Of a stretch of 64,000 nucleotides of DNA, positions 52,481 to 60,736 are shown in pieces. Numbering within the stretch: position 1 is the first letter of the stretch; the number at the start of each line of letters is the position of its first letter. Source of the DNA: Ruminococcaceae bacterium UBA1767 (GTDB lineage: Bacteria > Bacillota > Clostridia > Oscillospirales > Acutalibacteraceae). The stretch is from positions 1-64,000 of the forward strand of contig DCGX01000012.1 in NCBI GenBank assembly GCA_002315505.1, read 5' to 3'. A program made the translations under genes and the position numbers. Below the pieces are notes generated by a model. The model searched no databases, had not been told where the DNA came from, and saw only the letters and a list, made by a program, of their open reading frames with translations.

Positions 52481-54385
52481 TTATATGATGTTTATTTTAC
52501 TGTAAATAATTGTTAAAAACATTGAAACTAATTCATAAAGTCCGCATTTATTTAAAATTGCTTTAATTATCGGCATATCAATTGTATCAAGTATTCCGTT
52601 TTCACTGACAGCTGTTGTTCCGCTGCCGTCAAGGCTGTTTCCGTTCATTATTGTAAAGCCTCGGGTTTTGTAATTGAGCGGAGTCTTTGTATCTGCGGTG
52701 TAGCAGACCGTGAAGTGAACACATTGCTTTGAAACTTCAGGAATTTTTCCGCTGAATGTGATTTCCTTACTTTCTCCCGGAGCAAGCTCAATGCCGAGAA
52801 GACCTGTGTTAAATTTCAGGTTGAACTCGGGACAGTAAATTGCGGTAATTGTAACATTCTTTTCCTTAAGAAGATTTTTTATCGTGATTGAATTTGTTTC
52901 TTTGTCAATCATTCCTGCCGTTTCGGAATTCAAATCAAACCATATTGTTTCGGAAAGATTGTCAGAATACAAAAATTGCGGATGACTTTTGTCAGAATAA
53001 ACATCTGTTATTCTGTCGGTTAAAAGTAAGGTCATTGCAAGCTCTTTTGTGCAATCGCTAAACCACGTCCATCCGTGGAAATTGTGGATTGAGAACCATG
53101 TGTTGTCTGGAAGGTAACAGGTAGAAGCATCAATTGTCATATCGGGTGAAACCTTGTATTTGCCATTCCACTCATCAAGCTGTGTATAGCCGTCATTGAA
53201 TCGTTCGCCGTAAGGCGCACAAGTTGCACCGGTTGCAGATGAAACAGGAATAATTCCGTCTGCATAAACATCAAGTCCGCTCATCATTCTGTCGCCTGTA
53301 CCCGTGATAATAGATATATTCATACCGTTAGCCTGGCAGGCACGGAGTTTTTCCGTTACCTTAGGAAGAATGTCATAATGAAAATGATCACTGCTTTCTG
53401 CGAGCGGTGCACACTCGGGCGAGCTGAGATATTCATCTCTTAAATCCTCATAGTATTCTGCAGGAACAAAATCCCATATACTCTCCCAGTAGCCGAGAGA
53501 ATCGGCAAGGTATGGGATGAGTGCATCAAAAATATTATCAAGGAAACCAAGCTCGTTTGCGCGAAGAAGCCATTCGTAATCATCTTCCATAAACATTCCG
53601 TGTTCAACCATTCTCATAATTCCCTGCTCATCAATGTGAGCATTTCGTGAGAGAAAATCAGAGGCAAGTGCAGAGCCACCGATTGCAGGTGAAGAAAGAA
53701 CAACATTGTCAACGTCCATCTGCTCACCGTAAAGTGTGAGGTAGGTTGCTGCTGTCTGACCGCCCTGACTTATAGCAAGAATATTGACCTTATCGCTGCC
53801 GCTGTATGCTTTTACATCTTTAATGTATTTGTTGAGCTGACCTGCACAATATTCCATACCCATTCGCCAGTCGACATTGAAGTTATAAACATTTTCTTCA
53901 CCAATATAGTCGCAGATGATTTCTGCATTTTCTCTGTCATGAATGCTGAAGCCTGCATCCTTTTCGTCAAGAACATCAGTTCTTGTATCTTTTGCGGCAA
54001 AGTAATACGGCTGAAGCTCGTACTTGCTTGTGCCGTCGGGATTGCATCCCATAAGCGGCCAGGTGTTCTTTATTTCTTCGGCAAGGATTTTTGCAACCCA
54101 GTTTGCATTGTCAATGCTCATAACTGCAAGTCCTGCACCGAGCTCATATATTCTGTCAAGCAGACGTGGAAGCAACTCGTCAAAGTTAAGTCCGTTCCAC
54201 GCGCATTCTGCGGTTTCGGGATCATCACCATACATAAGCCATGCGGCACTGTAACCCGGTACAACAATTACAGGATAATCCGTAATTTCTCCCTTAATAT
54301 TAACCTCAGATTCAGCGAAGGCACTGAATACAAATGAACTGAAAAGAACAGTTATACAAAGTAAAATTGAAAGAATCTTTTTCAT
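52481..54385 (-). CDS. Secreted lipase-like alpha/beta hydrolase with C-terminal tail
   Basis: Exported protein of 634 aa; signal peptide cleaved at AFA-ESE near residue 24. YPVIVVPGYSAAWL is the oxyanion strand and NILAISQGGQTAATYL the nucleophile elbow (Ser near 206), as in lipases of the lecithin:cholesterol acyltransferase/PGAP1-like group; a C-terminal beta-sandwich (about 490-600) and a hydrophobic end LYELVSMFLTIIYSKINII follow. Distant paralogue of the 37950-40097 protein. It starts within the stop of the flavoprotein gene (4-nt overlap), with GGGAG upstream, so the two are translationally coupled. Third gene of the operon. Confidence 0.82.
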   Translation of the reverse strand: MKKILSILLCITVLFSSFVFSAFAESEVNIKGEITDYPVIVVPGYSAAWLMYGDDPETAECAWNGLNFDELLPRLLDRIYELGAGLAVMSIDNANWVAKILAEEIKNTWPLMGCNPDGTSKYELQPYYFAAKDTRTDVLDEKDAGFSIHDRENAEIICDYIGEENVYNFNVDWRMGMEYCAGQLNKYIKDVKAYSGSDKVNILAISQGGQTAATYLTLYGEQMDVDNVVLSSPAIGGSALASDFLSRNAHIDEQGIMRMVEHGMFMEDDYEWLLRANELGFLDNIFDALIPYLADSLGYWESIWDFVPAEYYEDLRDEYLSSPECAPLAESSDHFHYDILPKVTEKLRACQANGMNISIITGTGDRMMSGLDVYADGIIPVSSATGATCAPYGERFNDGYTQLDEWNGKYKVSPDMTIDASTCYLPDNTWFSIHNFHGWTWFSDCTKELAMTLLLTDRITDVYSDKSHPQFLYSDNLSETIWFDLNSETAGMIDKETNSITIKNLLKEKNVTITAIYCPEFNLKFNTGLLGIELAPGESKEITFSGKIPEVSKQCVHFTVCYTADTKTPLNYKTRGFTIMNGNSLDGSGTTAVSENGILDTIDMPIIKAILNKCGLYELVSMFLTIIYSKINII

Positions 54386-55767
54386 GATTTTTCTCCCTGT
54401 TTATTAATGAAATAATCAGACATCTGTCCTGCTTTTTTCCAAAGCTTGTCGGCTCGTTTTACCCAATTGTCAAATTTGTCGGGCGTCTTCGGATAAAGTG
54501 CGTAGTGCAATCCGACCTTAACGCCCTTAAGTGCACCACCGAGCATTTCACCAAGCTCCCCGGCAGGCAGTTCCTTTGAAGCCATACCGCTGAAAATATA
54601 TTTTATCATATTGAAAATTTCATCGGCTGAAATTGAAAGTGATTTTCCGTTACCGCAGAGTATAGGCTGTGTGAAAAATATATCGTGTTTGTACATATAT
54701 TCGTCAGCACCGATAGAATGTTGCATAGCCTTTGCAAGAGCAGAGAGCATAAATGCAAAAACCGCACCTTGTTTTTTGTTGTATTCCTTGTTGACGCTCC
54801 ATATTTTTTCTCTTGTCGGATAGCTTCCGTTTTCCATAACCTCGCTGATGATATCAACAGCAACATCGGCAAGCACAAGATTTGCCGCACAACCCTCACC
54901 ATTGTTTGGTCTTGTAAGACTTGCGGCATCACCCATTGCGATAAAACCGTCAGAAACAAATGAATAAATTGCACGATGATACGGAGTTGTTCCGCATTCG
55001 ATTTTAACTGTTTTGAACGACGGCAATTTGAGATTTTTCATTAGTGTTTCAAAAATCTTATCGCCGATTTTGTAGCTGACACAGGAGCCCATTCCGAGAA
55101 TTGCATCTGCACTGTCATCACTCGGTGACAACCATGCTTTGTAGAACATCCAGTTGTGGGATGTGAGCCATTTCTCAATCGGTTCATCAAATTTAATGTA
55201 TCGGAGTTTAACGAAGAAAACGTCCTTTTCGGTCAGCTCAAATTTTTCTATTCCGTAATTGTCGGGAAGTGAACGTCGCACAACGGCTTTTTTGCCGGAG
55301 CAATCGGCACATAAACGGCAGGAAACATCAAATTCGTCACCATTTTGTTCAAACTTTACTCCGATAATTTTATCGTTTTCATATACACATTCTTTGAATT
55401 CTGCTTCATACAGAATTTCCGCACCTGCTTCAACCGCCCAATCATTCAGAAGCTGAATGTATTCGCACTTGTGCATACCGATGGTTGAATCTGAATTGCC
55501 CGATTTTGCGTAATTTCCGTATGGAGAGAAGAATGAAACCGTATCGTATTCAAAGCAGAAAATTCCGTCGCCCTCATGTACCATGGGCAATCCGAACTGT
55601 TCCATTTCTTTTCTTGTAAAGTGGAATATATCGTAATCGTTGCTGATGTTTTCTCTTTTTGATTTATCGATAATCAGAACATTGTAACCATGTTCTGCCA
55701 TTCTTCGTGCATAGTATGAACCCGCACAACCGGCTCCGACAACTATAATATCATAATCTTTTTTCAT
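54382..55767 (-). CDS. FAD-dependent oxidoreductase, geranylgeranyl-reductase-like
   Basis: Flavoprotein of 461 aa in the geranylgeranyl reductase/p-hydroxybenzoate hydroxylase superfamily. Dinucleotide site IIVVGAGCAGSYYARRMAE at the N terminus; Asp-Cys-Ser-Gly-Lys-Lys near 155; and the second FAD motif MGDAASLTRPNNGEGCAAN near 280-300. Relatives saturate isoprenoid lipids or oxidise quinone-like compounds. There is no signal peptide, yet it lies between two genes for exported esterases in one operon (12 nt and -4 nt spacing), which is unusual. GAGG lies upstream of the ATG. It may make or modify a lipid linked to the neighbouring secreted enzymes; that is speculation. Confidence 0.85.
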   Translation of the reverse strand: MKKDYDIIVVGAGCAGSYYARRMAEHGYNVLIIDKSKRENISNDYDIFHFTRKEMEQFGLPMVHEGDGIFCFEYDTVSFFSPYGNYAKSGNSDSTIGMHKCEYIQLLNDWAVEAGAEILYEAEFKECVYENDKIIGVKFEQNGDEFDVSCRLCADCSGKKAVVRRSLPDNYGIEKFELTEKDVFFVKLRYIKFDEPIEKWLTSHNWMFYKAWLSPSDDSADAILGMGSCVSYKIGDKIFETLMKNLKLPSFKTVKIECGTTPYHRAIYSFVSDGFIAMGDAASLTRPNNGEGCAANLVLADVAVDIISEVMENGSYPTREKIWSVNKEYNKKQGAVFAFMLSALAKAMQHSIGADEYMYKHDIFFTQPILCGNGKSLSISADEIFNMIKYIFSGMASKELPAGELGEMLGGALKGVKVGLHYALYPKTPDKFDNWVKRADKLWKKAGQMSDYFINKQGEKS

Positions 55768-55779
55768 TGTATAACCTCG

Positions 55780-56601
55780 TTATGCAAAAATCGGTGTGAA
55801 CATATTTCTGATGAACTGAAGAACAAATGAGAGGAAAGGAACCTGGTCGATTCCGATTGCTTCGATAACAGGCTCGGTTGTGTCACTTAAGCCGAGTTCG
55901 TTGAGCTTTTCAAGAACGAGTCTTGCAATTTCCTGATTGCCGACAGCGCTCGGATGTACTGTGTCGATTGCTATATATTCGGGATGGTCTGCCGTGAAAA
56001 CGGAATTAACGTCAATCAGCTCAAAAGCATTCGGATTTTCATCAAGATATCCGATTATATTTCTGTTGACTCTTTCAACAGCAATTTCATAAAAGCTGCG
56101 GAGCAAATCAATTCTCGGATTGTAAAGAGTCTGCACAAGGATTGTGGCATCGGGATTGTACTCCTTGATTGTTCCGATAATTGTTGCAAATCGCTCTGCA
56201 AAATCCTCTTCGATATCGTCAATGATTTCGTAATTTCCGACAGCAACCATTGCGAATAGCTTAGGGAGATTCTGCTGAAGATAGTCGTTTCCGCCGATTG
56301 AAAGGCTGATAATATCCGCATTTTTTACACTTTCGGCAACCGCATCTGTACTGAGAAGCTCAATAAGGTCGATTGTTCTGTATCCGTTGATACCGAAATT
56401 TTCATAGTTGTAACCGTTGGTGTTCGCTACGATTTTTCCGAAGCAGGCCTCATCGCTGTTGTAAATTCCAGCACCATAGGCAATAGAATCGCCAAGTACA
56501 ACATAATTCAGTTTGTTATCCTTTGCAAAAGACGGAATTATTGTCACAGACAAAAGCATTGCAATGGAAAGCAAAACAGAAACACACTTTTTAACTGACA
56601 T
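55780..56601 (-). CDS. Secreted GDSL/SGNH esterase with C-terminal tail
   Basis: Exported esterase of 273 aa. Signal peptide MSVKKCVSVLLSIAMLL, cleavage SFA-KDN near residue 26. SGNH blocks: VVLGDSIAYGAGI (Ser39), a Gly in NGYRTIDL, SIGGNDYLQ (Asn) and DTVHPSAVGNQ (Asp and His). It probably removes acetyl or fatty acyl groups from glycans or lipids. The last 18 residues, FLSFVLQFIRNMFTPIFA, form a hydrophobic, apparently amphipathic tail after a Pro. GAGGAG lies 9 nt before the ATG. First gene of the three-gene operon ending at 52481, under a TTGTAA/TATAAT promoter. Confidence 0.88.
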   Translation of the reverse strand: MSVKKCVSVLLSIAMLLSVTIIPSFAKDNKLNYVVLGDSIAYGAGIYNSDEACFGKIVANTNGYNYENFGINGYRTIDLIELLSTDAVAESVKNADIISLSIGGNDYLQQNLPKLFAMVAVGNYEIIDDIEEDFAERFATIIGTIKEYNPDATILVQTLYNPRIDLLRSFYEIAVERVNRNIIGYLDENPNAFELIDVNSVFTADHPEYIAIDTVHPSAVGNQEIARLVLEKLNELGLSDTTEPVIEAIGIDQVPFLSFVLQFIRNMFTPIFA

Positions 56602-56633
56602 AAAATTCAGCTCCTCATTGTTTATTTTGGTAA

Positions 56634-56662
56634 ATTATATCACTTATGTGTAAATTTTACAA
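56634..56662 (-). promoter_or_regulatory. Promoter of the SGNH/flavoprotein/lipase operon
   Basis: Minus-strand TTGTAA, 17 nt, TGA-TATAAT. Confidence 0.7.
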
Positions 56663-56714
56663 GAAATACATATATTATATTGTTAATAAAAACGTAGAAA
56701 ATTAATATTCAATG

Positions 56715-56723
56715 TGATATAAT
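56715..56723 (+). promoter_or_regulatory. Extended -10 promoter of the SemiSWEET-like gene
   Basis: TGTGATATAAT with a poor -35. Confidence 0.55.
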
Positions 56724-56766
56724 TACAAAGAATTGTAAAATAACAGAGAAAATTCGGAGAAAAAGT

Positions 56767-57075
56767 ATGGATAATTTTACTAAGCTCGCAGACATATTGG
56801 AATTCTTAATGCTGATAGGCTTCGGAATTTCGTGGCCGATTAATATTTCAAAAGCATGGAAGGCTCGTTCCGCAAAAGGCACAAGTGTCATATTTTACTT
56901 TTTTATTGTGATTGGATATGTTTTTGGTATTGTAAGCAAAATTCTGAAAATTTCAGCGGGTATGACAGTACCGCTCTATGTGATAATCATATATGCAGTA
57001 AATACCATTATGGTAACGTGCGGAATTATCATTTATTTTCGCAACAAAAGGATAGATAAAAATCAACAATGTTGA
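56767..57075 (+). CDS. SemiSWEET/PQ-loop small membrane protein
   Basis: A 102-residue protein with three hydrophobic helices (FLMLIGFGISWPI, FYFFIVIGYVFGIVSKI, LYVIIIYAVNTIMVTCGIII). The block SWPINISKAWKARSAKGTS near residues 22-40 is the PQ-loop pattern with Pro in helix 1 (Trp-Pro instead of Pro-Gln), and the size is that of bacterial SemiSWEETs, which dimerise to move sugars by facilitated diffusion. The C terminus is charged. TCGGAGA precedes the ATG. The metallophosphoesterase gene starts 40 nt downstream and may be cotranscribed, though a possible extended -10 (TGGTAGAAT, near 57079-57087) lies between them. Confidence 0.85.
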   Translation: MDNFTKLADILEFLMLIGFGISWPINISKAWKARSAKGTSVIFYFFIVIGYVFGIVSKILKISAGMTVPLYVIIIYAVNTIMVTCGIIIYFRNKRIDKNQQC

Positions 57076-57115
57076 GTATGGTAGAATATTATTATCAGAT
57101 TTCGGAGGATGACAA

Positions 57116-58378
57116 ATGAAAAAGCACAATAATATTTTTATAAAAATGATTTCGATAATAATGACAATTGTCATGGTTATTACTGCAGGTTCTGTTACAG
57201 CGTTTGCGGAGGTTGATAAAGTTATGTTCAAGACTGATGAAAACGGTGGCTTTAAGGTGTTGCAGGTTTCGGATGTACAGGAGCATTTCACAACAGACGG
57301 AAAAAGAAAAATCCGCTCACGCACATTGAATACAATTAAAATGGCGGTTGATACCCTGCAGCCCGATTTGATTGTTCTGACAGGTGACAATATTCACAGA
57401 ACAGAGAGTCTTGCAGATTTTGATTATTCCGTTAAAAAGCTCGTCGAGGCATTCAAAGGAACTCCGTTTGCCGTAACATATGGTAATCATGACCTTGAAA
57501 GAAATAAGGATAACGGAGTGTGCCTGACATACAGGATTGAGCAGGAAATTTATGATAAATACGGTGCTGTAGAGCTTAATCAGACAGGACTTAAAATCGA
57601 TGACACTTCGGACTATTCAACCGCAAGATATGGCACGGGATATATTGATATTTATGATGCTGCGGGTTCAAAAATTGTGAACAGGGTTATTCTTGTTAAT
57701 TCGGGCACATATGAGGTTGATTCTGAGAGCCCGGACGGAAATGTTGAAAACAGCGGACAGGGATACGGCAGACCGGGTGTTAATTCAAAGACCTATAAGG
57801 AAATTGATTATGATAACGTGGTAAATGCCGTTGAAAAATGGACAAGCGAAGATATTAAATGTATTTCATATCAGCACATTCCACTGCAGGAATTCTTTAC
57901 GAGCGGAATTATTGTTGAGGGTGAAGAGGGTGATGTTCTTATGAACGGTCGTCAGCCCGAGCCTTTTAAAAATAAGTATTACAAAAACGCAGTTAAGGAC
58001 ACAGTAACTAATCAGTTCGTTGAGCCGTGCGGATGCTCATATTACAGCACAGAGGCTCTCTATAAGGCATTTGCAAGTAGCGGAAACACATTGGCAATCT
58101 GCTATGGTCATGACCACACAAATACAATTATGGCTGAGGGTACCTGCTATGGTATGAAGCTCACACAGGGCTACGGCGGAGGAATGCTTGTTTATCCGTC
58201 CGATTACGGTGAGGACAGCCCGAAGGCAAATTACAATCCGATGGTTTGTCTGTATACATTGAATGGTGACAGCTTTGTTAAGGAAACAAAGACACACAAT
58301 GCACTTTTGCGTGATTATATTTTTGATGGTTTCGTTTTTATTGCAATTAAATCAGCGATAATAAATCTGTTTAAATAA
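57116..58378 (+). CDS. Secreted calcineurin-like metallophosphoesterase with C-terminal tail
   Basis: Exported phosphoesterase of 420 aa. A long signal peptide (MKKHNNIFIKMISIIMTIV, cleavage AFA-EVD near residue 31) is followed by the metal motifs VLQVSDVQEHF (Asp53 and His57, with spacing Asp-x3-His rather than the usual Asp-x-His), VLTGDNIHR, YGNHD, SYQHIP and CYGHDHTN. This layout matches the Dcr2-like/purple-acid-like family that hydrolyses phosphomonoesters. The tail FVFIAIKSAIINLFK is hydrophobic. Unlike the 20247-21692 enzyme it has no N-terminal fibronectin-like domain. CGGAGG lies 7 nt before the ATG. Confidence 0.87.
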   Translation: MKKHNNIFIKMISIIMTIVMVITAGSVTAFAEVDKVMFKTDENGGFKVLQVSDVQEHFTTDGKRKIRSRTLNTIKMAVDTLQPDLIVLTGDNIHRTESLADFDYSVKKLVEAFKGTPFAVTYGNHDLERNKDNGVCLTYRIEQEIYDKYGAVELNQTGLKIDDTSDYSTARYGTGYIDIYDAAGSKIVNRVILVNSGTYEVDSESPDGNVENSGQGYGRPGVNSKTYKEIDYDNVVNAVEKWTSEDIKCISYQHIPLQEFFTSGIIVEGEEGDVLMNGRQPEPFKNKYYKNAVKDTVTNQFVEPCGCSYYSTEALYKAFASSGNTLAICYGHDHTNTIMAEGTCYGMKLTQGYGGGMLVYPSDYGEDSPKANYNPMVCLYTLNGDSFVKETKTHNALLRDYIFDGFVFIAIKSAIINLFK

Positions 58379-58384
58379 AAAGCA

Positions 58385-58424
58385 AAAACAGCTCCGATTG
58401 AAAAAATCAACCGGAGCTGTTTTC
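58385..58424. terminator. Bidirectional terminator
   Basis: AAAACAGCTCCG ... CGGAGCTGTTTT stem between convergent genes; it touches the stop of the beta-helix gene. Confidence 0.9.
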
Positions 58425-60591
58425 AGTTGTACTTGGTTAATGTGCCGGCATCATTGTAATTCCACTGCTTAAAGCCTGCTTCAATTACGGGGCTGTTATC
58501 GGCAATTGTGAAATCAAAATTTAACGGGTCACGGAAAAGCGGGTCTTCAAAATGTGCGTTGTTGTAGTAGCCTTTGATTTTACAAATCAGTTTTCCGGTT
58601 CGGTCGCTTAATTTCATTGATGTACCGGACAGGACATTTTTACCGCGTTTTAAATCCCAATAGAAATTGTTGTTATCTTTTATACTGCCTTTGAAAAGAC
58701 TGTAATACATCGGAGCATTATTACTCAGAAGAATATTTGTATCAAGTGTCAATGCAAGATGGTCTTCGTCTCTCGAAAGTCTTAGCTGTGCTTCATCGTT
58801 GAGTGCAAAAATATTGTTGGTTACCATATTGTCCGCACCATAGTGCATATGGAAGCCTTCGGAAGAACAATCGTAGCAAAGATTGTTGAACACGTCGATT
58901 CCCGATGAGCCTTCGTCGAGGTAAATTCCCCAACCGCCGTAGCCTGTGTCACCCTCATAACAACCGACATTGTGAATAACATTGCCCGAAATAACGGTGT
59001 CGGGCTGCACACCGAGTGTATAAATTCCACCCATATCGGAGAGCCATCCTTGTCCGATATCGTAAATAAGATTATTTTTGATTTGGATGTTGTTTGTTAC
59101 ATTGAAGGCATATCCCCATACCCAGCCTACTGAAATTGCGGTGTAAAGTCCGTCATAAATTTCATTCTGAGCGATTTCACAATCTCTGACATTTATGTAC
59201 AGGACACCTACGGCATTGTTGTAAATCTGTCCGTATTTATGAATGTTGCAATCCGTGACATTGATATTATATGATTGCTGACTTTCATTTTCGCTGTTAA
59301 GACCACGGATATAAATTCCGTTTGCACCGATATCGTAAAGCTCGCAGGAAGTGACGTTACAATTCTTACAGCATTCATCAAACATTACACCTGCGTTACC
59401 TGTTCTTGTGAAAAGACAGTTTGTAAAGTTGATTCCGTCGGAATTTTTTGCAGTAATTACACCAGAAATATCATAAGCAGCCTGCGGAAAATTCGGCTTG
59501 TATTTTGCATTGTTTACTATATCCGAAAGTCCCTGAGTAACAACACTTGAGAAATGGTGTCCGCTGGTGGTTTCCCAGTCGGTATCGGAAAAATCAATTC
59601 CCTCAAAGCTGATGTCCTTGCATCCGTCAATATTGATTAACTGCTCAAGATATGCGGCTTCTATAACGGTATTGTTTATTGTGTCACCGTCCTGCGGAAT
59701 GTAATAGAGCTTGTTGTCTTCTCTGTCAAGATAAAATTCTCCGGGCTCGGAAAGTGCCTCAAAAACATTTTCGTAGAAGAATCTGTCACCCTCGCAGATT
59801 GTCATTGATGCAGGTTTTTCAACCGTAATTTTTCCTGTGGTTGTATCAGCTGTGTCAATCGGCAAAAGCTCATCACACCAGTAATGAAGAATTCTGACAT
59901 CAACGTCATGAATGTTTTTGAAATTTTTTATTTCGTTTTTATCTGCACAGAAGGAATTCTGAATTTTGAAATACGTCTGCTCGGGGTCAGCGGCATCTTT
60001 GAGGTCAACACCTGCGACCGCAAACTGTCCGTTCTTCGGCCATGTCGGTCGGGAAAGTCGTTGCTCACCCTTGAAAGCTGAATTAAAAAATGTTTTATCT
60101 GTAACATTTGCGTCGCACACGAAGCAACGAACTCCGTTGACGGTTGATTCTGCCCATTGCGAATATTCTTTTGCACCTGAGAAAACTACTTTTTCATCGG
60201 GGAAAGAACGATAAGTTATGTTTGAAAAATCTGAGCTGTCAAAGTTTACGGTTTCATCAAAAACATATGTACCCTCGTGAAACCATACGGTAATTTTATC
60301 AGCAGTACCTTTAAGACTCTTTGCTTTTTCCTTTGCACCCGAAAGTGTTCTTAACGGATTTTGCAATGAGCCGTCATTAGAATCGTTACCGTCTTTTGAA
60401 ACGATAATATCATATTCTCCGAGTGAATATTCACCCTCGTCGAACTCGACTTGTTCTCTTTTTTCAAGCTCGGTGTATATAGGTACTTCATAGTCGATCG
60501 GCTTTAATCCGACAGCACCGAAAATACTGTTGATTACTGTAACAATTGTAAGCAAACATCCTGTAACAGGCTTAGAAAGACATTTGAACAT
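58423..60591 (-). CDS. Membrane-anchored GH141-like right-handed beta-helix protein
   Basis: Surface beta-helix enzyme of 722 aa. The N terminus (VTGCLLTIVTVINSIFGAVG) is hydrophobic and ends in LKPIDYEVP with no cleavage site, so it is probably anchored. The family-like blocks DIIVSKDGNDSNDGS with QNPLRTLSGAKEKAK, EGTYVFDETVNF, ENVFEALSEPGEFYLDRE and DNKLYYIPQDG fit GH141/right-handed beta-helix CAZymes, whose characterised members are an alpha-fucosidase and a xylanase. Coils with Asn ladders (VTSCELYDIGANGIYI, IAQNEIYDGLYTAIS, ISGNVIHNVGCYEG) resemble the first part of the 44514-47924 fusion, so these two are paralogues. GGAGTG precedes the ATG. Monocistronic. Confidence 0.82.
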   Translation of the reverse strand: MFKCLSKPVTGCLLTIVTVINSIFGAVGLKPIDYEVPIYTELEKREQVEFDEGEYSLGEYDIIVSKDGNDSNDGSLQNPLRTLSGAKEKAKSLKGTADKITVWFHEGTYVFDETVNFDSSDFSNITYRSFPDEKVVFSGAKEYSQWAESTVNGVRCFVCDANVTDKTFFNSAFKGEQRLSRPTWPKNGQFAVAGVDLKDAADPEQTYFKIQNSFCADKNEIKNFKNIHDVDVRILHYWCDELLPIDTADTTTGKITVEKPASMTICEGDRFFYENVFEALSEPGEFYLDREDNKLYYIPQDGDTINNTVIEAAYLEQLINIDGCKDISFEGIDFSDTDWETTSGHHFSSVVTQGLSDIVNNAKYKPNFPQAAYDISGVITAKNSDGINFTNCLFTRTGNAGVMFDECCKNCNVTSCELYDIGANGIYIRGLNSENESQQSYNINVTDCNIHKYGQIYNNAVGVLYINVRDCEIAQNEIYDGLYTAISVGWVWGYAFNVTNNIQIKNNLIYDIGQGWLSDMGGIYTLGVQPDTVISGNVIHNVGCYEGDTGYGGWGIYLDEGSSGIDVFNNLCYDCSSEGFHMHYGADNMVTNNIFALNDEAQLRLSRDEDHLALTLDTNILLSNNAPMYYSLFKGSIKDNNNFYWDLKRGKNVLSGTSMKLSDRTGKLICKIKGYYNNAHFEDPLFRDPLNFDFTIADNSPVIEAGFKQWNYNDAGTLTKYN

Positions 60592-60616
60592 AATTTCACT
60601 CCTGCGTTTTTTCTTA

Positions 60617-60645
60617 ATTATACAATATAAATTTTGTTAAATCAA
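60617..60645 (-). promoter_or_regulatory. Promoter of the anchored beta-helix gene
   Basis: Minus-strand TTGATT, 17 nt, TATAAT. Confidence 0.8.
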
Positions 60646-60680
60646 GGCTGATAACGAAACAGAAAATAAAGAAAAATAAT

Positions 60681-60709
60681 TTACAATAAAGTAAAAATAT
60701 TATATAATG
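60681..60709 (+). promoter_or_regulatory. Promoter of the ABC/DUF1854 operon
   Basis: TTTACA, 17 nt, TATAAT. Confidence 0.75.
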
Positions 60710-60736
60710 AACACATATTTTTAAAGGAGTGATAGT

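Noticed and set aside
11378..58378. C-terminal tails as LPXTG sortase signals or Gram-positive autotransporter ends
   Set aside because: No LPXTG-like motif or basic residue cluster at the ends was seen, and no sortase gene is in the window.
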